In this document: positions 22,884-33,563 of the stretch, piece by piece
Numbering within the stretch: position 1 is the first letter of the stretch
Layout of the letters: the number at the start of each line of letters is the position of its first letter
Assembly (NCBI GenBank): GCA_949592205.1
Contig: CATIUR010000003.1
Location: 153,206,759 to 153,270,758, forward strand
From: Helichrysum umbraculigerum
Taxonomy: Eukaryota; Streptophyta; Magnoliopsida; Asterales; Asteraceae
Length of the DNA: 64,000 bases
Reading direction: 5' to 3'
Translations under genes and position numbers: made by a program
Notes under the pieces: generated by a model
What the model was told of the DNA's origin: nothing
Databases searched by the model: none
What the model saw: the letters and a program-made list of their open reading frames with translations, nothing else

Positions 22884-24362
22884 GGGTTATTGGTCTGTAA
22901 ATGTATTGAACTTGTCACAAAATCCTATTGTATGTATCCAACTTATAAAAGTCCTATTGTGTGTATCGAACTTACTAATTATTCATATTGTATGTACTCA
23001 TTAACACTAATGACGTTTGATTGGTCATAAGCATCCTACGTGTCATTTTCATCCTGCGTGTCACTGCCACGTAAGCTCCACGTCATCAAATGTTCGATAC
23101 ATTTTTCGGATCATCTTCAATTTTTCGGCGACCCATTTTTTCCGGTGACCACCATTTTTTCCGGCGACCCATCTTTCTTCGTATTATTGTCCGTACAAGA
23201 ACCACCATTTTTTCCGGCGATAATACGAAGAAAGATGGGTCTCCGGAAAAGATGGATGCCTTGAAGATACATTCTGACCTTTAGGTCTTAATCTACAACT
23301 TTTGACACTTAGTTTTAGTATATATCAATTCTAATATATGTTATCCCTTTAACAATATCAACTTATCTCTATAAGCACTGACGAAGATATATGTAGCATA
23401 TTTGCAGTTGAAAACTTATGTCCTTGACCTAACAAGTCAACTACAGTTCCATGTTTGCGAATGGAGGATATATTCTTAATTAATCCAATATCTACCTGAT
23501 ATGCGTGTGAAGTGCATGACCGTTTTTAAATGGTGGTCTAGTATAGTAACTTTTTTATGCATGTAGTATAACTGGATATGCATAAAGCATGTGTTATAAC
23601 CTTGAACATATATGCTCCCAATGATATATAGGTTTTAGTTTCTATGAATTGGTAAATAATCTGTAGCGATGCATTGAAACTTGAAAGCTGTAAATTGGTT
23701 TATTAAACAGAGTACCTCGAAAAGTATGCCAAAGCTGAAGATGTGGGTGTCCTTCCGGACGAGAAATCAAGTGATGACGAGCTTAGTGAAGACGAATATG
23801 ACTCGGGAGATGATGAGATGGCCGGCCCGGTAGACCCATAGTCTACCCAACCGATCACTTTAGCTTCGTGGATTTTTGTACATCATGTAATACCAGTAGT
23901 TATTGAAATCGTGTTCATTAACTTTGTTGTAAAAAAAGATCACCTATGTGGGAAAGGATGAAAAAACGAAATCCTAATCTCACTGTCAATTGCATCTCAT
24001 GTACATAAAATTTATTTTGCTATTGTCCATACAAGAACCACCATTTTTTCCGGCGATAATACGAAGAAAGATGGGTCGCCGGAAAAAATGATGGTCGCCG
24101 GAAAAAATGGGTCGCCGGAAAATTGAAGATGATGATCCGAAAAATGTATCGAACATTTGATGACGTGGAGCTTACGTGGCAGTGACACGTAGGATGAAAA
24201 TGACACGTAGGATGCTTATGACCAGTCAAACGTCATTAGTGTTAATGAGTACATACAATAGGAATAATTAGTAAGTTCGATACACACAATAGGAATTTTA
24301 TAAGTTGGATACATACAATAGGATTTTGTGACAAGTTCAATACATTTACAGACCAATAACCC
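22884..24362 (+). mobile_element. Pack-MULE-like element, 1479 bp, carrying a gene fragment
   Basis: Exact 9-bp target duplications TACTTTTTA lie at 22875-22883 and 24363-24371. Terminal inverted repeats of about 300-350 bp begin GGGTTATTGGTCTGTAAATG and are mirrored at the right end. The TIR inner part carries CCATTTTTTCCGGCGA repeats. Between the TIRs, 23285-24000 is unrelated to the ends: it looks like an intron, a final coding exon (23711-23841) and a 3'UTR. Short open frames at 23040-23284 and 24012-24229 are TIR sequence. Confidence 0.85.
23711..23841 (+). pseudogene. Captured final exon of an unidentified gene inside the MULE
   Basis: An acceptor TTATTAAACAG ends at 23710, followed by an open exon of 42 full codons to TAG 23839-23841. 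It encodes YLEKYAKAEDVGVLPDEKSS and then a strongly acidic stretch ending DDEMAGPVDP. The codon pattern and acidic composition look like a genuine C-terminus of a nuclear or nucleolar protein, but I do not recognise the gene. The sequence before it looks intronic and the sequence after it looks like a 3'UTR, so a gene end seems to have been captured. No start or upstream exon is inside the element. Confidence 0.65.
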
Positions 24363-24801
24363 TACTTTTTAAATGCTCATATATTCTTAAGCATGTAGTC
24401 CATGTTGCCAATTGCCATCATATATCTAAAAAATGCTTATCAACAACAAATTGATTGCCAACAAACAAATAAGTAAATTTTGTATGTGTCTATTATCTCT
24501 TACCAATGTATCTATCTTTTCAAGACATATGAAACAGCAGCTAATAATTGAAAATGTAGGGTTATGCAAGACAAACAATTTGATGTTGGTTCTTATTCCC
24601 CATACGTTGAAGGCACATGTTATTGCACTTAGTTGGTTAAAACCGGGTTATAACAGAATGCAGAACACTGGTAAAACAAAAGATGTGGTGGTAGTTCAAT
24701 CTAATCCAAACACATTGTGTACATTCTTAAATCTTGTAAACATTTTAAGTTCAACGCTTTAAAAATAAACACAAGAGCTTCTGAGCTTGTAACACAGATT
24801 T

Positions 24802-25464
24802 CTAATTTCCAGAACTAGAACCATCTACTTGGTTACCTCCTAGTTGCAAACACTCAACTGTCCGAAAAGGCGGTGCTTCACCAAACTTCAACACGTAAGC
24901 AGTTTCGTAAACTGGACGAAGAAGAGGCATAACTTGAGCATCCAAATATGAATTGCACGAAAAACACCAAACCGACAAATCACTGCACCAAACAAGCAAA
25001 CACAAATAGTATTATTCCGGCATTGTTAACGGTTCTATCAAGAATATAATGTAAGTTTGTAATGATCATATTATACCTGTAACTCAATGCTACACTATGA
25101 TTTTGTTGTTGATAATGCTCGAGCATATGCTTGTTGATAAATCGGCTACATAAAACATCTTTACATCTCAAACACAACCAATTCTCGGCAGGATGATCAC
25201 ACCTTCATCATATGCAATAAAAACATCTACTTTACAAAAATAAAAAATATAAAACTGAGGGTTTATAAGTCAGTTTTGGAACCTGTTACAGGGAGTGTCG
25301 GGTGTGGGGATGTGGGTAAGATCCGAAGAAAGTGTATCTAAATGATCGCAATGGGTACGGGGTTCTACCCACCCGGATTCGGATCCATATAAAGCTATCA
25401 AGTCGTCGTCTTCTTGGTTCTGATCACGAGAAGAATCGCACACAGTTTTCTGTTTGTCCGCCAT
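24802..25464 (-). CDS. UBP-type zinc-finger protein (HDAC6-like ZnF-UBP)
   Basis: Exons 25464-25283, 25202-25077 and 24982-24802 join in frame to 162 residues. After an acidic N-terminus (about residues 1-35), a ZnF-UBP domain fills the rest: THCDH (Cys39, His41), TPCNRC (Cys59, Cys62), HPAENWLCLRC (Cys71, Cys74), Cys79, NKHMLEH and a final DLSVWCFSCNSYLD. HPxENWLCL and the LSYSDLSVWC block match the HDAC6 and USP zinc fingers that bind the free C-terminal Gly-Gly of ubiquitin. There is no deacetylase or protease domain, so it is probably a stand-alone ubiquitin-binding adaptor; that role is inferred. It is divergent from RPS29, with start codons 269 bp apart. Confidence 0.9.
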
Positions 25465-25733
25465 TTTTTTGGGTTAATTTTTCCCCTTCACTCGCTTCGT
25501 TTATAGATCTCAGGTTGGAACTTGGAAGCGATTCCCTTGTTACTCGGGTCAAGTTTGTCCGACCCGATTACAGTAAGCGTGAAAAGTCAAAAACACCCTT
25601 TAAGATGGAAATTAGGTTAGCGCTATTTAATTGACTACTAACCAGAACAATCACATAACATAAAAGTATCAAACTTTACACAGCGGCGCTAAAATTACCC
25701 GACCAAATTCGGATTTTGATTTGATCGCTGAAG
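25465..25733. promoter_or_regulatory. Shared divergent promoter of the ZnF-UBP gene and RPS29
   Basis: Only 269 bp separate two start codons pointing away from each other, so both 5'UTRs and core promoters lie here. No clear TATA box is placed for either gene. RPS29 intron 1 also contains AATTAGGGTTT telo-box-like elements near 25886 and 26058, typical of plant ribosomal protein genes. Confidence 0.6.
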
Positions 25734-26804
25734 ATGGGGCACTCTAACATTTGGAACTCTCATCCTAAAACTTATGGCCCTGGTTCACGCACCTGGTAAT
25801 TCTTATAATCGCAACAACAACCCTTTTAATTTTATTTGTTATTCAATTCCTGTATTCATAATGACGCAAATTTAGCTTTGGTCAATAATTAGGGTTTTGG
25901 ATGTTTATAGATTATAGAATCCCCAAAAATAACTTTATTGTTTGGATTGATATAAAGTTACAGCTATGAGAGTGGACTTGTGGAACTGGTCAATGGTCAA
26001 TGCTAATTAGTTCAATCAGTAACTCATTATTCAACGAAAATTGATGATGGAACTAGTTAATTAGGGTTTGTGAATCGAAACCAAGTCACATTAGTGTTCG
26101 CAGTTTTACTAATGAATCAGCTATCGAGCTGTTGTTAAACTGCATTCAAACGATTCTATGCAAGATTTTTTTTTACGCTTGATGTTTCGTATGATAACTA
26201 TTGAAGTGACATTGTTAAGTACAAATTGTTGATTGGGTGTTACATGTGGTGTAGCCGTGTGTGTGGGAATTCTCATGGAATAATCAGGAAATACGGGCTT
26301 ATGTGCTGCAGACAGTGTTTCCACAGCAACGCTAAGGAAATTGGTTTCATTAAGGTACATCAATCAACTTTCAAATAAATTATTTTGTTTTTGATCAACA
26401 TGATACTAGACAGATGATACTATATATTATGACTGAATGGAGTTATGTTAATGCGATCACTTGGTGCAACCTGCATCAACCGCATTGAGTTACTACCAAT
26501 GCTCTCTCATTATCTGTGGCATAATGAGCAGGTCAGGTCTGTCGGGTGGGGTGCGTTGGGGTGGGTTACATCATGGCTCGAGCCAACAGTTTGTTAAAAA
26601 GAAATGGAAATTCGTTAATAGTATTGAAAATGATTATTAAGTTGCATTTTTTAGTGGGACTTTAGTGTACCTTATTATGACACTAGTTTACTTCTTCAAT
26701 TTTGTTACCTTATATCATGGACTTGAAAATGTCCTTTTTGGCATTTGACAAATCAATTCTGGGCTAACGTTGTTTTATTTGTTTGATATTTGCAGTATCG
26801 TTAA
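25734..26804 (+). CDS. RPS29: 40S ribosomal protein S29 (uS14)
   Basis: Three exons, 25734-25795, 26255-26354 and 26796-26804, encode 56 residues, exactly the usual length. It starts MGHSNIWNSHPKTYGPGSRT, has zinc-binding pairs CRVC (Cys21, Cys24) and CRQC (Cys39, Cys42), and ends EIGFIKYR. The last coding exon is only 9 nt (Tyr, Arg, stop). S29 sits in the head of the 40S subunit near the mRNA channel. The gene is too short and too split to appear as a long open frame. Asn26-Ser27 and Ile30-Ile31 differ slightly from the form I remember, which is ordinary variation. Confidence 0.96.
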
Positions 26805-28297
26805 GAAGTTTTGAAGATATGATAGACAATTGATAATTACTGTAATGAATTGCAAGGGCTTCTAGTATTTTTTATGTGTTTTTTTGTTCTTTTAGTGTGA
26901 GGGCTGCCTGCTTTATTGTTCTATTTTCGTTTGGCATTTTTGTTTCTAAATGTTTGAGAATCCAAACTTGTGAATTGAGTACCTTGCTTGCTTCATTTAT
27001 GACTTGTTTGTAGGAGGTAAACTGCCTACACTCTGCAATACTGGGGTTCTTCTAAAAAATCACTTGTAATATTAAAATGATCTAAGAAGATTTAAACATT
27101 ACAATCAAAACTACTCGTATATTTCATGTATGCACATTGCCAACACAAGTAATCAAAATGTCAAATATATACATTGTTATATTTTTCTTTGAAGAGCATT
27201 TAATGGAATTAAAATAATGGGTCAAGCTGTTATAGTAGTACAATCTGGATAAACCTACAAACTCACCAATGATTTGAGAGTGATGACGGTAAATTACAGT
27301 TTCTTTTGGGGCTGTGCATTTTTCGAGAGATAAACCCAGAAAAGCCGAGAACCGAGGAGGAACTGGACCGAAACCAAGATAAACCCAGAAAAGCCGAGAA
27401 CCGAGGAGGAACCAGACCGAAACCAAAATACCCGAGCACATATGGTCCGGTCCATGGTCCTTATTTTTTCAGTTTATTGGGACTCGGTTCGGTCCAGACC
27501 ATACCCCAAAAAAAGCTAAGAATGGACCGAACCAAAAATATACTAACAAATCTTTTATTCACCTAAGTGTCATATTAAACAATTATGTAAAGAAAGTTTC
27601 TTCATCACTTGAATAATACAATATCAGGAACGCCAATAATTGCACTTAACAGGCTTAACATTAATTAGGAAAAAGTAATTATGTGTGACCGCTGTCCCTA
27701 ATTTTTTTTTTTTTTTTTGTCCACGGGCCACGGGTATGAATTACGAGTATATAATATTGTTAGATCTAGATGAGAAAAGGACTTTCAAGTTGACTTATGT
27801 CAAGTCTTCTTTACTAAAATTGATTTGATTTTATTTATGCTAACCTTTTAGTTAATCTATTTTTTTAAGAACTACAAACATGCAAACGATTGTGGTATTA
27901 GGAATGTGTGTTTTCAACCGATGGACTGAAGTTGTAACTATCGATAGTACAAGGGCTTAAAATAAATATTTGTTCAATCGAGCAAGTCGATAAAAGGAGA
28001 TGGATGGAATTAGAAGATCATGAAACCAGTTGGAAATTACTATGTTGTCCTTTGTGTTAGCCTTTTCTATTAATCAAAGATCTTCAACCCCACGACAATA
28101 TTCAGTTGTTTACTTATGTCCGAACTTTTGAAACATGTACATTCATACCTCCATCTTTATAAATAAATGGTTTTTTATCCCACGAGTTCAACTAAAATGA
28201 TTCATATTTTAACTACGAATCTCACCCTAGCCATATAACCATTGTTCTTAAGAAAATGGATGCTCTTAAACATACAAGTACCTAGCTTTGCAAAAAA
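26805..28297. other. RPS29 3' flank and repeat-bearing intergenic region
   Basis: The RPS29 3'UTR lies at about 26805-26950. Around 27300-27540 are ACCGAACC/GGTCCGGT-type degenerate repeats beginning GGGGCTGTGCATTTTTCGAG, probably a hAT-like remnant. No gene was recognised. Confidence 0.4.
27331..27428. repeat. Direct duplication of a 49-bp unit
   Basis: Two adjacent copies begin TAAACCCAGAAAAGCCGAGA at 27331 and 27380 and differ at only a few positions. They are part of the GGTCCGGTCC-type remnant described for the surrounding region. Confidence 0.8.
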
Positions 28298-28790
28298 GAT
28301 TTTTTTAAACGGGTCCATGTGGTTTACAAAAATTTACATTGGTCGTCGGTCGTCCCTACAAATTATTATTTTGTGGTTGTATAATCTTGCACTGGTAGTC
28401 CCTATTGCTAACACCCGTTAGTTTTCTCCGTTAAATATTGACATGTGTTATGCATGTGAGGGTATAATGATCTTTGAACCCCAAAGACTATCCGTGTAAT
28501 TTTTTATTTTTCAAATTTCAAGTTCATTTAAATTTAATAATATTTTTTAATGTATATAGTTAATTTATATTTTTCAATAATCTTTTCAATTTAATTTAAT
28601 TACTTTGATTAACTTTTTTTAGTAATGGTTATTTTATGTTTTGACAATTAAAATGATTAACTTAAATACTCCGTATTTGTTTATTCTGTCTTCTATAAAT
28701 GTCCTAATCTACACCGACCCACTAACAATATCATATATATTTTTTAATTATTTGATATAAAAAATTGTCAGGTGTGTGCGAGTTTGCTTG

Positions 28791-28796
<6 letters not shown>

Positions 28797-28824
<28 letters not shown>
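28797..28824. repeat. (TA)n microsatellite
   Basis: An uninterrupted TA run immediately left of the foldback MITE. Another short TA run follows the MITE at about 29195-29210, consistent with insertion into a TA tract. Confidence 0.9.
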
Positions 28825-28826
<2 letters not shown>

Positions 28827-29194
28827 TCCGGTTCAATTGAGAACCAAAAAAATTACGAGAACTGTGAGAACTACTAGATTGCATGTTTGTTCACATGTGA
28901 TTAACTTGATTCACATATAAACATTGATTTAGGTTAGGTTGGGGAAAAAAATTCGAAAAATCCTAAAATTATAGCGAAAAACGCAAAAAAATAAATTTAT
29001 GTTCACATATGAACGATAATATGAACAAATCAGGTAAAACGTGTTTTAAGACATAATTTTCGAATTTATTTTTTCCCAACCTAACCTAAATCAATGTTCA
29101 CATGTGAATCAAGTTAATTACATGTGAATAAACATGCAATCTAGTAGTTCTCACGGTTCTCGCAATTTTTTTGGTTCTCAATTGAACCGGATCC
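28825..29194. mobile_element. Foldback MITE, 370 bp, inserted in a TA tract
   Basis: Almost the whole element is one inverted repeat. Left GGTCCGGTTCAATTGAGAAC is mirrored by GTTCTCAATTGAACCGGATC, followed inward by mirrored TACTAGATTGCATGT and AACCTAACCTAAATCAATGT blocks around a short centre. TA-rich sequence on both sides hides the target duplication. Confidence 0.8.
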
Positions 29195-30071
29195 TATATA
29201 TATATATATTAATAGAAAAATTTATGTGACACCCTGCAAATTTGAACGAGATTACGTACACTAAACATTTGCATTTTAGGCTAATTCCCTAACTTTGAGT
29301 GAATTCACAACGCAATTTAGAGATAAGTCTAGTAAAGCCCAACTAGTTAATACGCGTAGTATTACTTAATTGTAATTAGTTGTAATTACGTACGAAACAA
29401 TTTGGAATTAACGCGACAAAAATATACGACTGTTGCTGAACAAAATTATTAATAATATGAAATTTTTAAATAACGCTATTAACTATTAAATAATATGTCG
29501 ATAATATTTACAAAGTATTTTATAACGCATAACGTTTATTTCATAAAACTGAAACAAAATAAAGTTAAAAATCTTATAAACTTAACTAAATTATTTCTAT
29601 AAAATATCTCAACTAAAAATATATTCGATAATACATTTAAAATATTTTAACGTTTAACGATTGGGGAAACGAATACCACACGGAACGCAAATACGGGAGA
29701 CGAAAAAGGAGACAAAACCCCTCCCCATCCCCTCCTTTCTTTCATTTCATTTTCACTTTCTCTCTCTCTCTACCTCAAATTCTCTCCATCTCTTTCTCAC
29801 TCTAAAACTCCACAAAATAAACAAAAACTACAACAAAAACTCACCGAATCATCTAGCCCATTTAGAGAAAAACGATCACGGGATCACGATCTACACTTCT
29901 ACCTTTTCGGATTTCAAAACCGATACGCGTAAGTTTCCGACATTTCCCGTAAATCCTTAGATTTCGAAGTTTTCTTTGATATTTCATGTTTAATATACTT
30001 AATATAACATGTTTTAGTGTTCTTAACAACTGAAAATGTCCAAAATCGAGCCAAAAAACCATTTTTGTGGG

Positions 30072-30336
30072 CTGTTCGTCGAACAGTTGGAAGTGTCGCT
30101 GTGTGCCAAAAACAGTGCTAGCGACACTAGCTATGTGTCGCTATGCCTAGTGTCGCTGAAACCCTTAACCAGATTTATATTAAGCGACACTACCTTAGTG
30201 ACGCCATAATTGAACCAGTGTCGCCTATAGCGACACTAACCAAGTGTCGCCAATCAATTGAAATTCAGGAATCTAGCGACACTCACCTAGTGTCGCATAA
30301 CTAGTGTCGCCTATAGCGACACTAGCCCAGTGTCGC
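30072..30336 (+). repeat. GCGACACT/AGTGTCGC hairpin array in the solo LTR
   Basis: The octamer AGTGTCGC or its complement GCGACACT occurs about 13 times in 265 bp. Adjacent opposite copies face each other across 5-nt loops that vary (CTATA, AACCA, CACCT, AGCCC), giving 7-8 bp stems. A separate perfect 7-bp palindrome CTGTTCG-T-CGAACAG opens the block at 30072. Confidence 0.85.
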
Positions 30337-31088
30337 CAAAAATTGTTTGTTGAAAAACAATGATTTCACTAAGTGTTGAGACTGAGATTTTACCACCTGA
30401 TTTTACTCTGAAATGAAGTTTCGAATGCGTTTTTACTAGAGCGACATAGCAGAAATAAAAATTTTCCAAACTGACTTGGCAGCTCGACCCCAACCAAGGG
30501 CTCTGCCCCTTGGACCCCGCTATGGGTTGCCACCCCTTGGATCCCGCTACCAGGGGCGCTGCCCCCGGACCCCCGTACACAATTTCATACTTTATAAAAA
30601 TACAACGAAACAAACAGAATTGTACTTCTGAAGTTATGATTTTCAAACTATCACCAACGAGTCATATACCTTTTCACAACTACGAAATACAAGCGTAGAC
30701 ATTAAACGAACATTTTGGACATAACTTGGTTGTACGAACACTAGCATGGATGGTCAACTACGACATCCACATACTTATTTAAATCTCATACGTTTAGGGC
30801 GTTAGGAGATTCAGGACTATACTTGGGCTTTAGGCTTTGCTAGCACTCGAACGTACTTAACTCAACAGGTGAGTTCACAGCCCCACTTTTAACTGTTTTA
30901 CTGCTTACAACTTGGGGTGAGAAACATAGTCAACTGTTTTATTGATTGCCATAACTGCTTTACATACAAGACTGTAAACTTGTTTTACTCGAACGATTAG
31001 AGTGCTTTGAACTGTTGAACTCTTATACAAACTAGTATTTATGAAACAACATTTTCATACTATAAACGTGTTAAACTTTGTTTGGTAA

Positions 31089-31382
31089 ACTGGAGAACGA
31101 CCGGTACTTTCTGTGTAAATGCTGGAGAACGACCAGCAACGTATTTTAGTGCCAGAGAACGACTGGCCAAGTGGACGGGAGAACGACCCGTGCGTATTTG
31201 GATGGGAGAACGACCCATGCGTCTTTTGATCGGAGAACGACCGGTACTGTGTTTCGCTGGAGAACGACCAGCAGTGTTTATTGCCAGAGAACGACTAGCC
31301 GAGTTGGACGGGAGAACGACCCGTGCGTCTTTAGATCGGAGAATGACCGGTACTGTTTTGGAAACGCTGAAGAAAGACCAGC
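31089..31382 (+). repeat. Array of 11 mini-hairpins with a conserved AGAACGA loop
   Basis: Eleven units spaced 24-32 bp apart (mostly 27) each show a 5-bp stem around a 7-nt core AGAACGA. Core positions start at 31094, 31126, 31156, 31180, 31207, 31234, 31261, 31288, 31313, 31340 (AGAATGA) and 31371 (AGAAAGA). Stem pairs include GCTGG/CCAGC, GCCAG/CTGGC, ACGGG/CCCGT and ATGGG/CCCAT: different sequences, all complementary. The unit order recurs with a higher-order period of 140-160 bp. A 182-codon open frame across it is a by-product of the repeat. Confidence 0.85.
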
Positions 31383-31916
31383 AACATATTTTAAACTGTA
31401 TTTGGGGCAACATCCCAACTGAACTATATCTGGATGACATTCCACACAACGTTTACTTGACTATTATGGCAACCACTGTATACAAACGTATTTGGTTTAA
31501 CGAAAATGCACTTGCAAACTTAAAACCTGTTAATTCACTCAACCTTGTTGTTGACTTTTACTATGTTTTTCAGGGAATTAGCTGCGCATGTAAGAACCGC
31601 CTGCACACATGGAACTTAGGCGACCCGTGAAGCTTTAGGATGCCAACTTTTGATAACTGGATTTATTTTATATAAATAAACTGTTTAGTCATATTTAGGA
31701 AATCTACTTTTGTAACTTAAATACTTTTACATTTGTACGATTCGATGAATCGTAAACCTTGTAACTAATACTTTTGGCATCTTAATATATGTTTGGTTGT
31801 AATCATATGCTCTGATACGTATGCATGTACAATGTAAATGTGGCATCCCCAGCTTATACCAATGCTTCCGCTAAACGAATTTGGGGGTGTTACAATTTAC
31901 ATGGATCATTTCTGAC

Positions 31917-33038
31917 TAGGGGTGAGCATTCGTACCCAAATTTCTGATACCATACTCGTACCGTACCAGTACCAAACGATTTCAAATGGTCCGGTATTCG
32001 GTAAGCACTTTAGGGCCAAAAAGATAACCGATACCAACCGATTCGGTAGCTATATTTTCCCACTTTTCCCGCTCTGGTACCATATCCGAAATATTCATGT
32101 TTTCTTTGTTATAGATCGCTAGGTTCTTTCTATATTTTATAAAGATTTATTTGAAACATCATTTCTACGATCGTATAATATGTCTATGAATATAAAAATG
32201 ATATTTTTTTGGTGTTTAAGAAGTACAAAATTAAATGGGTATTTTGGGCCACCCACTGGAGCCGCTCCATATTTCAATGGAGCACGACCGAACCCCCCAC
32301 AAGGTCCAACATCGCCAGGCAAATCACCTCCATCACATATACCACAACGTCCGAGCCGAAACTCGCACCGACTAAGCATTAACGTTGTGGGTCATGCGCT
32401 TCATTGGTGGTAGGTACCTTTTATGATAAATAATACCCATGACAGAATTCGAACCCATGACCTCTAGGAAGTCATGAGCTGCCCTTACCACTAGGCTATT
32501 TAGTCATTGGTAAGAAGTACAAAATTAGAGTAGGACATGAATACAGTTGTAATTTTATAGAAGTCTAGCTAGTACTCTTTGTCACACAAACAATCAAGTT
32601 TTTAGCACCCTACTTAAATTGAATTTCAAACATATTGTTTGTTAATACAAAGTTATGGATCGTGACTTGTGATATTACCAAATCACTTAACACGGTACAA
32701 TAACGTTGTTGTATATGTATGTTTTTATTCATCGTTATCCATCTATGTCACTTAATGATGATTTTTATATTTGAGATTCATTGATGTTTATCTTTTTTGA
32801 ATTTCATCGAGTACAAAATACGTAGATATGTTTACTTATCATTCTATTATATTTTTGGTACCAAAGCGGTATAGTACCACTTTTACCCGTATCGATAATG
32901 GAACCGTATCGGTACCGTTCTGTTTTAAACGGTCTGGTATTCAGTACTCATTTTAGGGTGAAAAAGATAACCGATACCAATAATTTCGGTACCGGTACCA
33001 ACCGGTTCGGTACCGTTTCCATTCCATGCTTACCCCCA
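31917..33038. mobile_element. hAT-like element, about 1.1 kb, containing a SINE
   Basis: Termini TAGGGGTGAGCATTCG and the inverted CATGCTTACCCCCA are flanked by TTTCTGAC (31909-31916) and TCCCTGAC (33039-33046), an imperfect 8-bp duplication. Inside, GATAACCGATACCAA and CGGTACC-type repeats occur near both ends in direct orientation (about 31990-32050 and 32930-33010). Confidence 0.65.
32234..32510 (-). mobile_element. tRNA-derived SINE, 277 bp
   Basis: On the minus strand an A box (TAGCCTAGTGG, 32498-32488) and a B box (GGTTCGAATTC, 32455-32445) are spaced as in tRNA promoters. The element is flanked by an exact 17-bp duplication TAAGAAGTACAAAATTA (32217-32233 and 32511-32527), as expected for LINE-driven retroposition. 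The 3' part is unrelated to tRNA; no long A tail remains. It is inserted in the hAT-like element. Confidence 0.85.
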
Positions 33039-33563
33039 TCCCTGACAATTTTTGGTATTGGTTATTGAAAAAATAATTATGATATTCTTAATGGGTTGGT
33101 GTAGAGTGGGACACTTACAGAAACCAGAACAAATAAATATTTAAGTTGATCAATTTTTAGTTGTAAACAAACAAAATTGTTACTCATAATAGTTAATTTA
33201 AATAATTAAATTAAATTGAAAATATTATTAAAAAAATTAAATTAACTATTAACTAAATACAATTAAAAACAATTTTAATTTTAAATGAACTTAAAATTTG
33301 AAAATAAAAATACACGGATGGTCTATGTGGTTTACAGTTATACCCGTAGTCCATGTGGTCCATGTGGTTTACTGAAATGTCCATTTTACCCTCACATGCA
33401 TGGTACATGTCAATATTTAACAGAGCAAACTAACGGGTGTTAGCGATATAGACTACTAGTGCAAAATTATGCAACCACGGGATTACCAGTGTCAAAAAAA
33501 ACTTGCAGAAACGATTAATGCAATTTTTTTGCAAATTACAGAGACGACCCGTGTAAAAAAGTC

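Larger units (their letters stand above)
29225..31894. mobile_element. Solo LTR, 2670 bp, of a Ty3/gypsy-type element
   Basis: Begins TGTGACACCC and ends GGGGTGTTACA, and is flanked by exact 5-bp duplications ATTTA (29220-29224 and 31895-31899). There is no internal domain or second LTR, so this is a recombination-derived solo LTR. The TGTGACACCC terminus is like that of the Tekay-type element at 39 kb. It contains a (CT)n tract near 29757, a GGGGC-hairpin block at about 30485-30580, and two hairpin arrays listed separately. Confidence 0.9.
28298..33563. mobile_element. TIR element with about 350-bp ends, host to nested insertions
   Basis: The left arm (28298 to about 28650) and right arm (about 33150-33563, inverted) share GCTAACACCCGTTAGTTT, TTAAATATTGACATGT and GCATGTGAGGGTA, with many substitutions. 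Long TIRs without a gene suggest a non-autonomous MULE, but I did not find a 9-bp duplication. Between the arms sit a foldback MITE, a solo LTR and a hAT-like element with a SINE, so the element is old. Confidence 0.6.

Noticed and set aside
24433..24762. 109-codon plus-strand frame between the Pack-MULE and the ZnF-UBP gene
   Set aside because: No recognisable domain; composition like surrounding intergenic DNA and overlaps the probable 3' region of the minus-strand gene.
29661..29960. 99-codon frame in the solo LTR
   Set aside because: CT-rich LTR leader region; no similarity to any gene.
31089..31382. CRISPR-like array
   Set aside because: Regular spacing of 27 bp looks superficially similar, but this is plant nuclear DNA inside an LTR, repeats are 7 nt with covarying flanks, and there are no cas genes.
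31082..31630. 182-codon frame with GERP repeats
   Set aside because: Arises because the 27-bp hairpin unit is a multiple of three for several units; other frames are equally open and the stems, not the codons, are conserved.
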